This document shows positions 1 to 7,654 of a stretch of 39,303 nucleotides of DNA, one piece after another (within the stretch, counting starts at the first letter, position 1; each line of letters begins with the position of its first letter). Under the pieces are notes generated by a model. That model was not told the origin of the DNA. It made no database searches and was given only the letters and a program-made list of their open reading frames with translations. A program made the position numbers and the translations under genes. This stretch comes from an uncultured Pseudomonadota bacterium (GTDB taxonomy: Bacteria; Pseudomonadota; Gammaproteobacteria; Competibacterales; Competibacteraceae): NCBI GenBank assembly GCA_903844665.1, contig CAIMUS010000130.1:1-39303 (forward strand). The letters are read 5' to 3'.

Positions 1-9
1 AGTTGGTAG

Positions 10-93
10 GGCGCAATAGCGTAGCGTATTGCGCCGTTATGCTGCTGCCCCTCATACGGCGCATTACGCTCCGCTCCGCTCCGCTAATGCGCC
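10..93. repeat. REP-like palindromes
   Basis: Two adjacent inverted repeats. The first (10-35) begins GGCGCAATAGCG and ends with its near complement CGTATTGCGCC. The second (59-93) begins GGCGCATTACGC and ends GCTAATGCGCC around a short CTCCG tandem repeat. Both could fold into hairpins. They resemble the REP-like intergenic palindromes common in gammaproteobacteria. There is no coding signal here. Confidence 0.7.
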
Positions 94-195
94 CTACGGT
101 CTGTGATCCCAGGGTTGGAAGCAAACTGATAGGTGGTAAGGGCTAAACGGTTACAATCCAGGCTATCGCTCCTGAAGTACCATGATAATAAAAAG

Positions 196-322
196 GTAAG
201 CGTTCACCCCCCTCCCCCTAACCCCTCCCACAAGGGGAGGGGGAATACGCTAAGTAGCTGTTTTGCAATAACTCCCTCCCCCCTTGTGGGGGAGGGTTGG
301 GGAGAGGGGTCTGAACGGTTAC
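196..322 (+). mobile_element. 127-bp IS66-like MITE, copy 1
   Basis: A non-coding 127-bp element with terminal inverted repeats GTAAGCGTTCA (left) and, read inward from the right end, GTAACCGTTCA. It is flanked by a perfect 8-bp direct repeat, ATAAAAAG, at 188-195 and 323-330. The interior holds two G/C-rich palindromes around a short AT-richer centre. An almost identical copy lies inverted at 14550-14677, differing by about two substitutions and one single-base indel. GTAA ends and 8-bp target duplications are typical of the IS66 family, so this is probably a non-autonomous derivative moved by an IS66 transposase encoded elsewhere. The open frame crossing it is a by-product of the repeat. 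Confidence 0.88.
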
Positions 323-330
323 ATAAAAAG

Positions 331-526
331 ATTGTTTTTTGCCAGTTCTGTCGAAGTACTGAATCTTATCATCCCAAAAATTCCGGGTATATGGGGGTAA
401 TTGCTTTCTCAGTGAAAAGTAGATTTCCCTGAATTGCTCATGTGAACCACCGACAGTGTCTCATGGATAATTCCAGGCGATTCATTCATCCCTCATGGGT
501 TCCACCAGCCGACGCCGGCACGGCGG
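331..526. other. Intergenic, no feature seen
   Basis: About 200 bases between the MITE and the end of the DUF1345 gene. No convincing gene, terminator or RNA was found. With the palindromes and MITE to the left, the whole first 526 bases hold no supportable protein gene. Confidence 0.5.
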
Positions 527-1204
527 CTAGATCAGCCCGGCCACAATGTTGATCGCCAACGCGAGGATGACCGTATAAAAAGCAAAAGAGAGCAGGCTAT
601 GAATCCACACCAACCGGCGCATCCGCCGCGAGGTAATTTGGACATCGGAAACCTGCGAAGTCATGGCGATCACAAAGGCAAAATACACGAAATCCATATA
701 ATCCGGCTGTTCCCCACCCGGGAAGCTCAGACCTTCATCCGCTTCTCCCCAGGGCGCCTCGATGTCGCCGTAGTAGCGATGGGCATAATGGAAGGTAAAC
801 ATGGTATGGGTCAGCAACCAGGAGGATACCACGGCGATGCCGGATAACAGGATCAGCCAGGCACGGAGTTCGGCAGGCAGCCCCTTCGCATGGCTGAGCA
901 GAAACCCGATGGCGAACAGACTGGCGCTGGCGGCCAGCACGACCAGGACCAGAATGGTGACCCCGCTTTGGTCCTGGCGCATGGCGCTATGGCTGGTTTC
1001 CTCAGGCGTCGCCATGGCGATCATCGTGTATGCCAACACCAGAAAGCAGATAACACCTGAGTTCCAACCGAGCAGCAGTCGCGTGCCGATGAAGAGACCG
1101 GTTGGCAGCAGCAGGAAAACGGCGGTACCGGTCAGCAGAGCGACCAACAGCCGAGAACGGGCACGCCCGTTGAGGAGTTGGTTGAAAGCACTATGATTCA
1201 GCAT
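527..1204 (-). CDS. DUF1345 family inner-membrane protein
   Basis: A 225-residue polytopic membrane protein. Hydrophobic helices lie at about 18-38, 46-64, 82-104, 114-135 and 204-224. The loop after helix 4 contains FHYAHRYYG, followed by an acidic stretch and the segment PDYMDFVYFAFVIAMTSQVS, the hallmark of the DUF1345 family. Length and motif order fit the family, whose function is unknown. The gene stands alone: a palindrome-bearing gap separates it from the CBS-domain gene upstream on the same strand, and the MITE region lies downstream. The start is the first ATG of the frame, preceded by an AT-rich stretch that could hold the promoter. Confidence 0.88.
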   Translation of the reverse strand: MLNHSAFNQLLNGRARSRLLVALLTGTAVFLLLPTGLFIGTRLLLGWNSGVICFLVLAYTMIAMATPEETSHSAMRQDQSGVTILVLVVLAASASLFAIGFLLSHAKGLPAELRAWLILLSGIAVVSSWLLTHTMFTFHYAHRYYGDIEAPWGEADEGLSFPGGEQPDYMDFVYFAFVIAMTSQVSDVQITSRRMRRLVWIHSLLSFAFYTVILALAINIVAGLI

Positions 1205-1532
1205 TATGAACTGGAGCTATTACGAGTAGCCAGAGATCCCGCTTGGCTTTATACGGTCCTGCCGGAGGGTATTTTGGCCTCAACCGAGCTACGGCGCCAG
1301 TCATAGGGTTGAGAATTAATATTTCCGTAACATTTTAATTATAAAACTATTTTATATGGGTGTAGCCGGCCGGGCGCTATGCATGGATCATCATTAGCTT
1401 ACACCAGCCTCTTCATGGCGCCTGTAGGAGCGGGCCGGCTCGCGAACAGCGCCGGTTCGCCGGCGACCCCTCCCTTCGCGAGCCAGCTCGCTCCTGCGCG
1501 AGAGCGGACGACTGGTTACGCCCGTTCCGCAC
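1205..1532. repeat. Intergenic gap with REP-like inverted repeat
   Basis: A gap of about 330 bases. Its main feature is an imperfect inverted repeat, with GTAGGAGCGGGCCGGCTCGC starting at 1424 and its near complement ending around 1496 as GAGCCAGCTCGCTCCTGC. A smaller GCCGG/CCGGC palindrome lies between the arms. This matches the widely distributed GTAGGAGCG-type REP sequences. The AT-rich segment around 1310-1365 is a plausible promoter for the DUF1345 gene. No gene was found. Confidence 0.65.
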
Positions 1533-1967
1533 TCAGGCAGGAGCTGTCTCCAGGGGCTGGTGCGCCTCGATCCATTTCTCTCGCATTAACCGGTACTCCG
1601 TAGGGATGTCGCGTACAGAGAGCATGGCGATCAGTCGCTCTCCATCCACCACCGGCAGATGGCGAAAACCATGGGCGTGCATAAAATTCAAGGCATCGCA
1701 TAGGGTCTTGTCGGCCACAATTGTTTTGGGTCCCACCGTCATCACCTGCGCCACCGGGGTATGATCGGGATCGAGCCCGGGCGCCACCACGCGGCTGACC
1801 AGATCGCGTTCGGTAAAAATACCGATCAATTCGGTTCCCCGTATCACCGGTAAAGCCCCGATGCGATGTTCCGCCATCAGGACGGTCGCCTGATGAACGC
1901 TGGCCTCTGGGGTGATGCTGAGGACAGTTCGGCCTTCGACCATCTCGCGGATCGAGCGATAAATCAT
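1533..1967 (-). CDS. CBS-pair domain protein
   Basis: A 144-residue protein made of two CBS domains, about residues 8-63 and 74-130, with little else. The repeats show the usual pattern: HRIGALPVIRGTELIGIFTERDL in outline for the first and HGFRHLPVVDGERLIAMLSVRDI for the second, shortened here to key positions. CBS pairs bind adenosine nucleotides and regulate partner proteins. Stand-alone small CBS proteins are usually sensors of energy status, but no partner gene lies next to it. The ATG at 1967 is preceded by a good Shine-Dalgarno sequence (AAGGAGGAAAT on the minus strand). It is divergent from the brnT/brnA genes. Confidence 0.9.
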   Translation of the reverse strand: MIYRSIREMVEGRTVLSITPEASVHQATVLMAEHRIGALPVIRGTELIGIFTERDLVSRVVAPGLDPDHTPVAQVMTVGPKTIVADKTLCDALNFMHAHGFRHLPVVDGERLIAMLSVRDIPTEYRLMREKWIEAHQPLETAPA

Positions 1968-2093
1968 GGTATTTCCTCCTTATGGATGATAGGTAAAGAG
2001 AACAAGGGATGGTCATCTATTTGTAATAATAACCTATGGGAGCAACCAGACGCGACGCCATAGCGGATACAAACCACCCTCAAGAGACGCGGC

Positions 2094-2309
2094 TTGGATT
2101 TTGCCGACGCTGAACGGGTCTTCGCCGGTCCCACCTTCACCTTTGAGGACGACCGTGAGGACTACGGCGAACAGCGCTGGGTGACCCTGGGTTTGCTGCG
2201 AGGCAAAGTGGTGGTGATCGCGCACACCGAAACCGAAGACGAGATTCATGTCATATCCATCCGTGAGGCGGACAAAGATGAGCAACTCCTATTCTTCTCC
2301 AACCTCTGA
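2094..2309 (+). CDS. brnT: BrnT-family toxin, N-terminus damaged
   Basis: The readable frame gives 71 residues starting at a TTG, with family core GLDFADAERVF, GPTFTFEDDREDYGEQRW and IHVISIREADKDEQ. BrnT is a ribonuclease toxin with a compact RelE-like fold, normally about 90 residues. The first 15-20 residues are missing: extending upstream in frame continues family-like sequence (TTLKRRG) but reaches a TAG at 2061-2063. The gene is therefore either nonsense-mutated or started from TTG as a shortened protein. It overlaps brnA by about 32 bases, the usual brnT-brnA arrangement. Family identity is clear, activity is doubtful. Confidence 0.75.
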   Translation: MDFADAERVFAGPTFTFEDDREDYGEQRWVTLGLLRGKVVVIAHTETEDEIHVISIREADKDEQLLFFSNL

Positions 2310-2583
2310 TGAACGCGACGAATACCCCAAGGTTACCCAGGCAGACCTGGATCGCGCGACGTTCCGCGTCGGTCTGAAGCCTGCGCCGCGCAAACGACGC
2401 GTGACAATCCTGCTGGATACCGGCCTCGTTGAATACTTCAAGGCGCAAGCGGGCGAGCGAGGCTATCAGACGTTGATCAACGAGACCCTGCGGCAAGCCA
2501 TGCAACATGAGGATCTGGAACAAAGGCTGCGACGCATCATTCGCGAGGAACTGCATCGCGCGGCGATCCCGTCAGCCGTGTAG
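2278..2583 (+). CDS. brnA: BrnA-family antitoxin
   Basis: A 101-residue antitoxin-type DNA-binding protein. Starting at the ATG at 2278, the N-terminal half carries PKVTQADLDRATFRVGLKP and the C-terminal half the ribbon-helix-helix-like segment ending GYQTLINETLRQAM, both typical of BrnA. It would neutralise BrnT and repress the operon by binding its promoter. A GAGG sequence about ten bases upstream supports this start rather than an earlier one at 2248. It overlaps the end of brnT. The antitoxin is intact although the toxin reading frame looks shortened. Confidence 0.88.
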   Translation: MSNSYSSPTSDERDEYPKVTQADLDRATFRVGLKPAPRKRRVTILLDTGLVEYFKAQAGERGYQTLINETLRQAMQHEDLEQRLRRIIREELHRAAIPSAV

Positions 2584-2599
2584 CCGTGTAGCCCGTAGA

Positions 2600-2667
2600 T
2601 TGGGGTGAGGAAGGAACCCCAACGTCACCCCTGATCAGGAAATGTTGGGGTTCGTTCCTCACCCCAA
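2600..2667. repeat. REP-like hairpin
   Basis: A 24-base inverted repeat with one mismatch, arms 2600-2623 and 2644-2667. The left arm starts TTGGGGTGAGGAA and the right arm ends TTCCTCACCCCAA, separated by a 20-base loop. It follows the brnA stop directly and begins with the GTAGCCCGTAG lead-in seen in dispersed REP repeats. It may also end transcription, but no T-run follows. The rest of the gap to 2944 holds no recognisable gene. Confidence 0.75.
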
Positions 2668-2953
2668 CGAGCTTCAACCCCATTTCGATCGCCGCCAGTA
2701 ATACCGGCGTTTTGTTATCATGGCCTTGCAGCATCTTGGTCGTCGTCATCATCGTCTTCTCCGTTAAGCTTCGGTTGTTTCAAAAACTTTGTTTTAACCC
2801 GAAGGGGTGGTGAGTCGTCAAGATGCTGCATAGTATCTACGCGGGCTGTTGGGTCTGTCTCGACAATAGCATCTTAGGGTATGCTGAGAGCATGACTCAA
2901 CCAGACTCAGCCATCACGAGTCATCGTGATGGGGCTAGCTCACGGTGCAAATT

Positions 2954-3292
2954 ATGTTGGCTATCAAGACTGAACCCACTCCTTTGGCAATTCATCCTGA
3001 CGGCGTGATAAGAGTCGGTAACACACGGGTTACGCTGGATACCATCATCTCGGCTTTTGCGGACGGTTTGTCGGCCGAAGAAATCGTTTACGCCTATCCG
3101 TCGCTACAGTTGGCCGATGTGTACGCCGTACTTGGCTATTATCTGCGGAACCGCGCCGAGGTGGAAACCTATCTGCAGGAACGTCGCAGCCAGGTTGAGG
3201 CGGTTCGCCGGCAGAACGAGGCGCGTTTCGATCCACACGGCATCCGGGTGCGCTTGCTGGCTCGGAAAACCTCTCCATCGGATGGCAAATGA
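2954..3292 (+). CDS. DUF433 family antitoxin-like protein
   Basis: A DUF433 protein of about 112 residues. Family features are IRVGNTRVTLDTIISAF, then GLSAEEIVYAYPSLQLADVY and the following helix GYYLRNRAEVETYL. DUF433 is a winged-helix/HTH-like domain thought to act as the antitoxin or regulator of DUF5615 PIN-like proteins. Here the gene overlaps the start of such a partner by four bases (ATGA at 3289-3292). I chose the ATG at 2954; a GTG nine bases upstream is also possible. No strong Shine-Dalgarno sequence is visible. The partner is truncated, so this may be an orphan antitoxin. Confidence 0.85.
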   Translation: MLAIKTEPTPLAIHPDGVIRVGNTRVTLDTIISAFADGLSAEEIVYAYPSLQLADVYAVLGYYLRNRAEVETYLQERRSQVEAVRRQNEARFDPHGIRVRLLARKTSPSDGK

Positions 3293-3414
3293 TGCTTCGT
3301 TTCGTAGCCGACGAGAATCTCAATAACCACATTGTGCGCGGCTTGTTGCACCGCAACTCGGATTTGGATATCGTCCGGGTTCAGGACGTCAACGGTCTGG
3401 GGATGGCGTGCTGA
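3289..3414 (+). pseudogene. Truncated DUF5615 PIN-like toxin fragment
   Basis: The frame begins in the ATGA overlap with the DUF433 gene and reads 41 residues containing FVADENLNNHIVRGLL and LDIVRVQDV, the start of the DUF5615 PIN-like family (usually about 110-120 residues). It then reaches TGA. The expected continuation ADDPA is visible in another frame just downstream (around 3405-3420), so a small frameshift killed the gene. A few codons later homology ends at a REP-type hairpin and a MITE copy. The catalytic C-terminal part is gone. Confidence 0.75.
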
Positions 3415-3457
3415 CGACCCTGCAACTCAGACTTCCGGCTGGGATGCCAGCCGGCGT

Positions 3458-3495
3458 AGCCTGGATGGAGCGGAGCTGGCGAAGCGCAATCCAGG
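3458..3495. repeat. REP-type hairpin
   Basis: The segment starts TAGCCTGGATGGAGCGGAGC and ends AAGCGCAATCCAGG, giving complementary ends CCTGGAT/ATCCAGG. It matches the widespread GTAGCCTGGATGGAGCG class of intergenic repeats. It lies where homology to the DUF5615 gene stops. Confidence 0.6.
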
Positions 3496-3502
3496 TTCCT
3501 CT

Positions 3503-3605
3503 GGCCATGATCATCGGTTGGGCCATAGCAATCGACAGGAGAGCCAGCTTGCCAAGGTTGATAGCGATGCAAAGGAGTGTGCTGGCCGAAACGATGGTCA
3601 TGGCC
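3503..3605 (+). mobile_element. 103-bp MITE of second family, copy 1
   Basis: A 103-bp repeat with inverted ends GGCCATGATCATCG and CGATGGTCATGGCC. The same 103-bp sequence, about 90% identical by eye, is at 34693-34795, where it has a perfect 8-bp target duplication. This copy has no matching 8-bp flanks, so its ends were probably altered after insertion. It sits next to a REP hairpin in the ruins of a DUF5615 gene. No transposase is encoded. Confidence 0.72.
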
Positions 3606-3655
3606 GCATATAGTCTCGCTAATCGTTATCCAGACATTCGTTGCCACTGGCGCCT

Positions 3656-3718
3656 TGGGAGCGTCGCACCCCAGTGCGGCATTTGTAGTGAGGGCCGCAC
3701 TGGGGTGCGGCGCTCCCA
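3656..3718. repeat. Long REP-like hairpin
   Basis: Arms 3656-3680 and 3694-3718 are complementary over 25 bases with one mismatch (left arm begins TGGGAGCGTCGCACCCC, right arm ends GGGGTGCGGCGCTCCCA) around a 13-base loop. It is a typical intergenic palindrome. Nothing else was recognised in the gap 3606-3832. Confidence 0.75.
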
Positions 3719-3832
3719 GGGATATCACTGCGTAGGTCCGGTTCTCAATTAGCTGAACTATAACGTCATCTTCTGCAAAATCGGGGCGCGTCACTTGATT
3801 GCAGGCGCAACCGGGCAGGAAACCCTCGTTCC

Positions 3833-4396
3833 TTAAACCGGAGTTATCGGGAGAAGGCTGGGTTGGTCATGGTGGTAGGCGCGATCTTCAAGCGCGGCCT
3901 TCTGTTCGGTTTCGCTGCGAAGTCCCGCGCTATAGGCCGCAATAAAACTGTGCCACTGCTCATAGGATTTAAGCTCTGAGAACCGACGTTCCGGCACGTT
4001 GTACACGACGACCTTCTTATCCTGCCACAGTAGTCGCAACACATTGAGAAGCGTGCCCGTGCTTTTGCCGTCCCATACCATAAGGCCATAGGTCGCCTCA
4101 CGCGCCATCGCACGATCCTTCGCGGCGTAGAACTGGCGGCCCCTGTCGTGCATGTCAGTGTCGATCAGCTGTGTATGCCAATGGCCGACATTGTTCCGGC
4201 AAGCCGAACCCGAGCAAAAGACTTCCACGTTTTCGTAGTGCTTGCTGAACAAATATTGCTGAACAGCTTTATCCACCCCGTTGGCGTCACCCACGATAAC
4301 GGGTAAGCCTTTCTCTATGATCTTGTCGAGCCGTGCGCGGATTGCAGCGCCAAGGCGTGAAACCCGCCGCGAGCCGCCTATGAAGACCTTCGTCAT
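3833..4396 (-). CDS. SLOG-fold (LOG/DprA-like) nucleotide-binding protein
   Basis: A 187-residue soluble protein. The N-terminus FIGGSRRVSRLG and the later VIVGDANGVDKAVQ give the GGS and GDANGVD signatures of the SLOG superfamily (LOG, DprA, YspA/DUF2493-like), a Rossmann-like fold that binds or cleaves nucleotides. The middle has a hydrophobic strand YGLMVWDGKSTGTLLNVL, in outline the strand-turn that closes the nucleotide pocket. The start codon overlaps the stop of the upstream phosphoribosyltransferase gene by four bases (ATGA), so the two are translationally coupled. I do not recognise a specific named family. SLOG proteins occur in nucleotide-signalling and conflict systems, but no effector domain is visible here. 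Confidence 0.75.
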   Translation of the reverse strand: MTKVFIGGSRRVSRLGAAIRARLDKIIEKGLPVIVGDANGVDKAVQQYLFSKHYENVEVFCSGSACRNNVGHWHTQLIDTDMHDRGRQFYAAKDRAMAREATYGLMVWDGKSTGTLLNVLRLLWQDKKVVVYNVPERRFSELKSYEQWHSFIAAYSAGLRSETEQKAALEDRAYHHDQPSLLPITPV

Positions 4397-4980
4397 CGGT
4401 AGCTCCGGGTTCTGGTTATCGTCAGCGCGAAAACCTCCGCTGCCTTGCCTTGGTCATAAAGCGCGGTCGTGATCACGTTCATTGTGGCTCCTGAACGGTA
4501 GAGGTCGTCGAACAAAAGAACCCTTCGGCCCTGCGTCGCAGCCGTATCGACGGCATGAACGCCGTCTAACGCTTTTAGACGTTCATCAAGGTCGAAAATG
4601 TTCTTCAACTGCGGCGTCTCGCGGATTTTGATAACACACTCGACCAGTGGGATGTGCAACTGGTCGCTTATCCCCTTGGCGAGAAGGATGACCGGCTGGA
4701 CGGTGCGCGCGCTCGACGGCGGAACGGGAACGATCATGTCAATCGGCGGATGCCATGTGTTTAAGAATCTCACCGCCGAGGCAACGATCTCGCTAACCGT
4801 GGTTGTATCAGACCTGTTTTTGAGTCTAAAGAGAAGTTCCCCAACTTCAGACCTTGTTGTTTCAAATTGCATGTGGCCAAATTCATTGTAACCAATCGGA
4901 ATGCTGCTAAGCGTGTGCAAATCAAGGGCAAATCCTTGCTGCCACTTTCCTAGGATTTGTCTCGGCTGAAACTGGGCCAC
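4393..4980 (-). CDS. ComF-like phosphoribosyltransferase
   Basis: A type I phosphoribosyltransferase. The PRPP-binding signature is RVLLFDDLYRSGATMN near the C-terminus, and an upstream strand MIVPVPPSS is the usual second loop of ComF-type proteins. I prefer the GTG at 4980, giving 195 residues and a G-rich stretch upstream; another possible start at 5037 adds 19 residues of doubtful character. PRTases transfer a ribose-5-phosphate group between PRPP and a base. The ComF subset has largely unknown substrates. The gene overlaps the SLOG gene by four bases, an arrangement that suggests a shared nucleotide substrate. No zinc-finger N-terminus of classical ComF is present. Confidence 0.8.
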   Translation of the reverse strand: MAQFQPRQILGKWQQGFALDLHTLSSIPIGYNEFGHMQFETTRSEVGELLFRLKNRSDTTTVSEIVASAVRFLNTWHPPIDMIVPVPPSSARTVQPVILLAKGISDQLHIPLVECVIKIRETPQLKNIFDLDERLKALDGVHAVDTAATQGRRVLLFDDLYRSGATMNVITTALYDQGKAAEVFALTITRTRSYR

Positions 4981-5037
4981 GGTACCCCCCACCTGTGTTT
5001 TGGGAAGTTTAGCACACAAATCGACCGCTGCGCTCAC

Positions 5038-5307
5038 GTCACGGCGGCGGCACGGTTAACGGGGCAATTGCTGCACAGGCGCTAGCCATCAACATCTTGT
5101 GTATTGCGGTTCGATCCGAAATCGGAGTCAAGCCGCATAAGCCGCATAAGCCCCATTATGTCTTGCTCCTTGACGCAACGGCTGGCATCGGTGACGGGGA
5201 AACGCGGGGTTCTGGTGCAAAGGGTAAAAGCCCAAGACTGAGTACTCACTAGCCACGAGGAAAGGAGCAGGCAAGGGAAAGAACTACCGAGCCAGACATT
5301 CATATAG
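5038..5307. other. Intergenic spacer with short tandem repeat
   Basis: This is the gap between the PRTase gene and the pst promoter region. It contains a short direct repeat, GCCGCATAA twice in succession near 5140. No protein gene, terminator or RNA was recognised. It should contain the promoter of the PRTase/SLOG pair on the minus strand. Confidence 0.4.
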
Positions 5308-5325
5308 CTGTCACAATGCTGTTCT
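5308..5325 (+). promoter_or_regulatory. Pho-box-like site upstream of pstS1
   Basis: CTGTCAC-AATG-CTGTTCT, two PhoB half-sites in the 7-4-7 spacing expected of a Pho box (consensus half-site CTGTCAT). The first half-site is near perfect, the second weaker. It lies about 205 bases before the pstS1 ATG. PhoB control of pst operons is well established; its use here is inferred from position and sequence. Confidence 0.6.
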
Positions 5326-5530
5326 ACTATGAACCGTCCTTAAACTTTCAGGCGCTACGGTCTGCATCCAGCATCGATCCACCCCTTCTTCACTTACTAC
5401 CGCCACCCTGCATTTTTTACATCATGGCAAGAACTCGACATTCATGCCGGTCAGTTGCAAGTCGCAGGCGCAATCGTCGTGCTCCGATCGCGGCTATCCG
5501 CTGAAAAGCACTCCTACGAAGGATATCACC

Positions 5531-6559
5531 ATGAAGCGTAAATCTGTCGGTACCGCTGTCGTTACCGTTCTTATGACCCTGCTGCTGATAACGCCCGGCC
5601 TGGCGCAAGAGAAAATTCGCCTGATCGGTTCCGGCGCCAGTTTTCCCTTCCCTCTGTATTCGGTCTGGTTCAAGGATTTCAGCCGGGCTACCAAGAATGT
5701 CACCGTCGACTATCAGGCCAAGGGCAGCGGCGCGGGCGTTCAGGACTTTATCAATCACACCGTCGATTTCGCGGCCAGCGACGCGGCCATGACCGCCGAG
5801 GAGATCGCCAAGGTCGAGGGCGGGGTCGTGCTGCTGCCGATGACCGCGGGAGTAATCGTCCTCACCTATAACCTGCCCGGCATAAAGGGTCTGAAACTGT
5901 CACGGGACGTCTATCCGGATATCTTTCTGGGCAAGATCACCAAATGGAGCGATCCGCGCCTTACCAAGGCCAACCCGGATCTCAAACTGCCGGACCTGCC
6001 GATCACCGTCGTGCGTCGCTCCGACAGCAGCGGCACCACTTTCGTTTTCACCAAACACCTGAGCGCCATCAGCGAGGCCTGGAGAAACGGTCCCGACGCC
6101 GGCACCACCGTGCAATGGCCCCAGAGCGATAAGATCGTCGCCGCGCCCAAGAACGATGGCGTGACCGCCACCGTAAAGCAGACGCCGGGAGCGATCGGCT
6201 ATATCGAATACAGCTATGCCTTGCTGACCAAGGCCGATACGGCCTTGCTGCAAAACAAGACCGGTAACTACATCGCCGCCGGCGCCGAGTCGGGTAAGGT
6301 GGCTCTGGCCAGCGTCACCCTGCCGGCCAACCTGATAGTCTGGCTGGAAGACCCGGCCGGCGCCGAGGCCTACCCGATCACCACCTTTACCTGGATGCTG
6401 TTCTATAAAAAGCAGGATCCCAACAAGGCGGAGGTGTTGCGTAATCTGGTGGAATACTGCCTGACCGAGGGTCAGAAACTGTCCGAGAGGATGGGCTACA
6501 TTCCGCTGCCGGATAACGTGATCGAGCGCATTCGGGCGGTTTCCAAGGACATTCAGTAG
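5531..6559 (+). CDS. pstS: Phosphate-binding protein PstS, first copy
   Basis: The periplasmic phosphate-binding protein of the Pst ABC importer, 342 residues. A signal peptide of about 25 residues ends with PGLAQ. Ligand-binding motifs are GSGASFPFPLY, KGSGAGVQDF, AASDAAM and RSDSSGTTFVFTKHLS. The C-terminal LSERMGYIPLP is typical of the family. I chose the ATG at 5531 because it opens directly on the signal peptide and has an AAGGA upstream; an open frame extends further 5' but has no signal-like start. It is the first gene of the pst operon, 120 bases before pstC, behind a Pho-box-like site. Confidence 0.95.
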   Translation: MKRKSVGTAVVTVLMTLLLITPGLAQEKIRLIGSGASFPFPLYSVWFKDFSRATKNVTVDYQAKGSGAGVQDFINHTVDFAASDAAMTAEEIAKVEGGVVLLPMTAGVIVLTYNLPGIKGLKLSRDVYPDIFLGKITKWSDPRLTKANPDLKLPDLPITVVRRSDSSGTTFVFTKHLSAISEAWRNGPDAGTTVQWPQSDKIVAAPKNDGVTATVKQTPGAIGYIEYSYALLTKADTALLQNKTGNYIAAGAESGKVALASVTLPANLIVWLEDPAGAEAYPITTFTWMLFYKKQDPNKAEVLRNLVEYCLTEGQKLSERMGYIPLPDNVIERIRAVSKDIQ

Positions 6560-6575
6560 ATGGCTGGGAACCTTT

Positions 6576-6622
6576 CACGCCCCTCGCCTACTTGCGGGAG
6601 AGGGGTTGGGGGCGAGGGCTTT
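6576..6622. repeat. Stem-loop in the pstS-pstC gap
   Basis: CCCTCGCC and GGCGAGGG form an 8-bp stem with a loop of about 20 bases between pstS1 and pstC. Such intercistronic hairpins often stabilise the upstream pstS transcript so that the binding protein is made in excess, but this role is inferred. No T-run follows, so full termination is unlikely. Confidence 0.5.
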
Positions 6623-6679
6623 TCCTGTCATCACCCCTTCCGGTCTCTACTCGAAACTCGCACTGTTTAAAGAGCCACT

Positions 6680-7654
6680 ATGCTGAATCCCTTCGCCAAA
6701 GCCGATACCGTCGATTCCATTTCGGGACCACCGTCTCAATTCGATTATGGCTGGGACCGGACGTTCCAGTTCCTGGCGCTCGCTGGCGCCTGGATGATCC
6801 TGATTTTGGTGGTGTTTATTCTGTGGGAGATCGGGGGGCAGGCGCTGCCGGCCATGCGTGACTATGGCCTGAGCTTTATCACCTCGACCACCTGGGACGC
6901 CAACAAGAGTCAGTTCGGCATCCTGCCGCAAATCTGGGGCACGCTGTACAGTTCCATCCTGGCGCTGCTTATCGGCGGTTTTTTCGGGATTGCGGTCGCG
7001 ATCTTCCTCACCCAGGATTTCCTGCAGCCGTCGCTTGCGGCGGTGTTCCGCACCATCGTGGAACTGCTCGCCGCCATCCCCAGCGTGGTGTATGGCTTAT
7101 GGGGCATTTATGTGGTGATTCCCGCCTTGCGCCCGCTGGCCAACTGGCTGCATGAAACTTTAGGGTGGATTCCCTTGTTCGGCACCTCCCTCAGCGGACC
7201 GGGAATGATGCCCGCCGCGATCGTGCTGGCGATCATGATCCTGCCTACCATCACCGCCATCTCCCAGGACGCCCTGCGCCTGGTCCCGTACAAGATCAAG
7301 GAAGCCGCCTATGGCATGGGAACGACCCATTGGGAGGCCATCCTGAAAGTCATCGTGCCGACGGCCTCGGCGGGTATCTTCGGCGCCCTGGTGCTCGGTT
7401 TCGGGCGCGCCCTCGGGGAGACCATGGCCCTGGCCATGTTGATCGGCAATTCCAATCAGATCAGCCTGTCGCTGTTCTCGCCGGCCAACACGCTGGCGTC
7501 CCTGCTGGCCTCCAGCTTCCCGGAAGCCGGACAGACGGAAATCAAGGCGCTGATGTACGCCGCCATGGTGCTGCTGGCGATCACCCTGCTGGTCAACCTC
7601 ATGGGCACCGCCATCATGACGTACACCTCCAAGAAGTTCGAGGGTAAAAAATGA
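6680..7654 (+). CDS. pstC: Phosphate ABC transporter permease PstC
   Basis: One of the two membrane subunits of the Pst importer, 324 residues with six or more hydrophobic helices, the first at about 35-57. The ABC-coupling EAA loop is EAAYGMGTTHWEAILKVIVP, and RALGETMALAMLIG follows as in PstC. It forms the channel with PstA and receives phosphate from PstS. The ATG at 6680 gives the usual cytoplasmic N-terminal tail. The stop overlaps the pstA start by four bases (7651-7654). Confidence 0.95.
   Translation: MLNPFAKADTVDSISGPPSQFDYGWDRTFQFLALAGAWMILILVVFILWEIGGQALPAMRDYGLSFITSTTWDANKSQFGILPQIWGTLYSSILALLIGGFFGIAVAIFLTQDFLQPSLAAVFRTIVELLAAIPSVVYGLWGIYVVIPALRPLANWLHETLGWIPLFGTSLSGPGMMPAAIVLAIMILPTITAISQDALRLVPYKIKEAAYGMGTTHWEAILKVIVPTASAGIFGALVLGFGRALGETMALAMLIGNSNQISLSLFSPANTLASLLASSFPEAGQTEIKALMYAAMVLLAITLLVNLMGTAIMTYTSKKFEGKK

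Noticed and set aside
3381-3794. Minus-strand frame across the REP and MITE region
   Set aside because: It is built from palindromic repeats and the MITE and has no coherent family.
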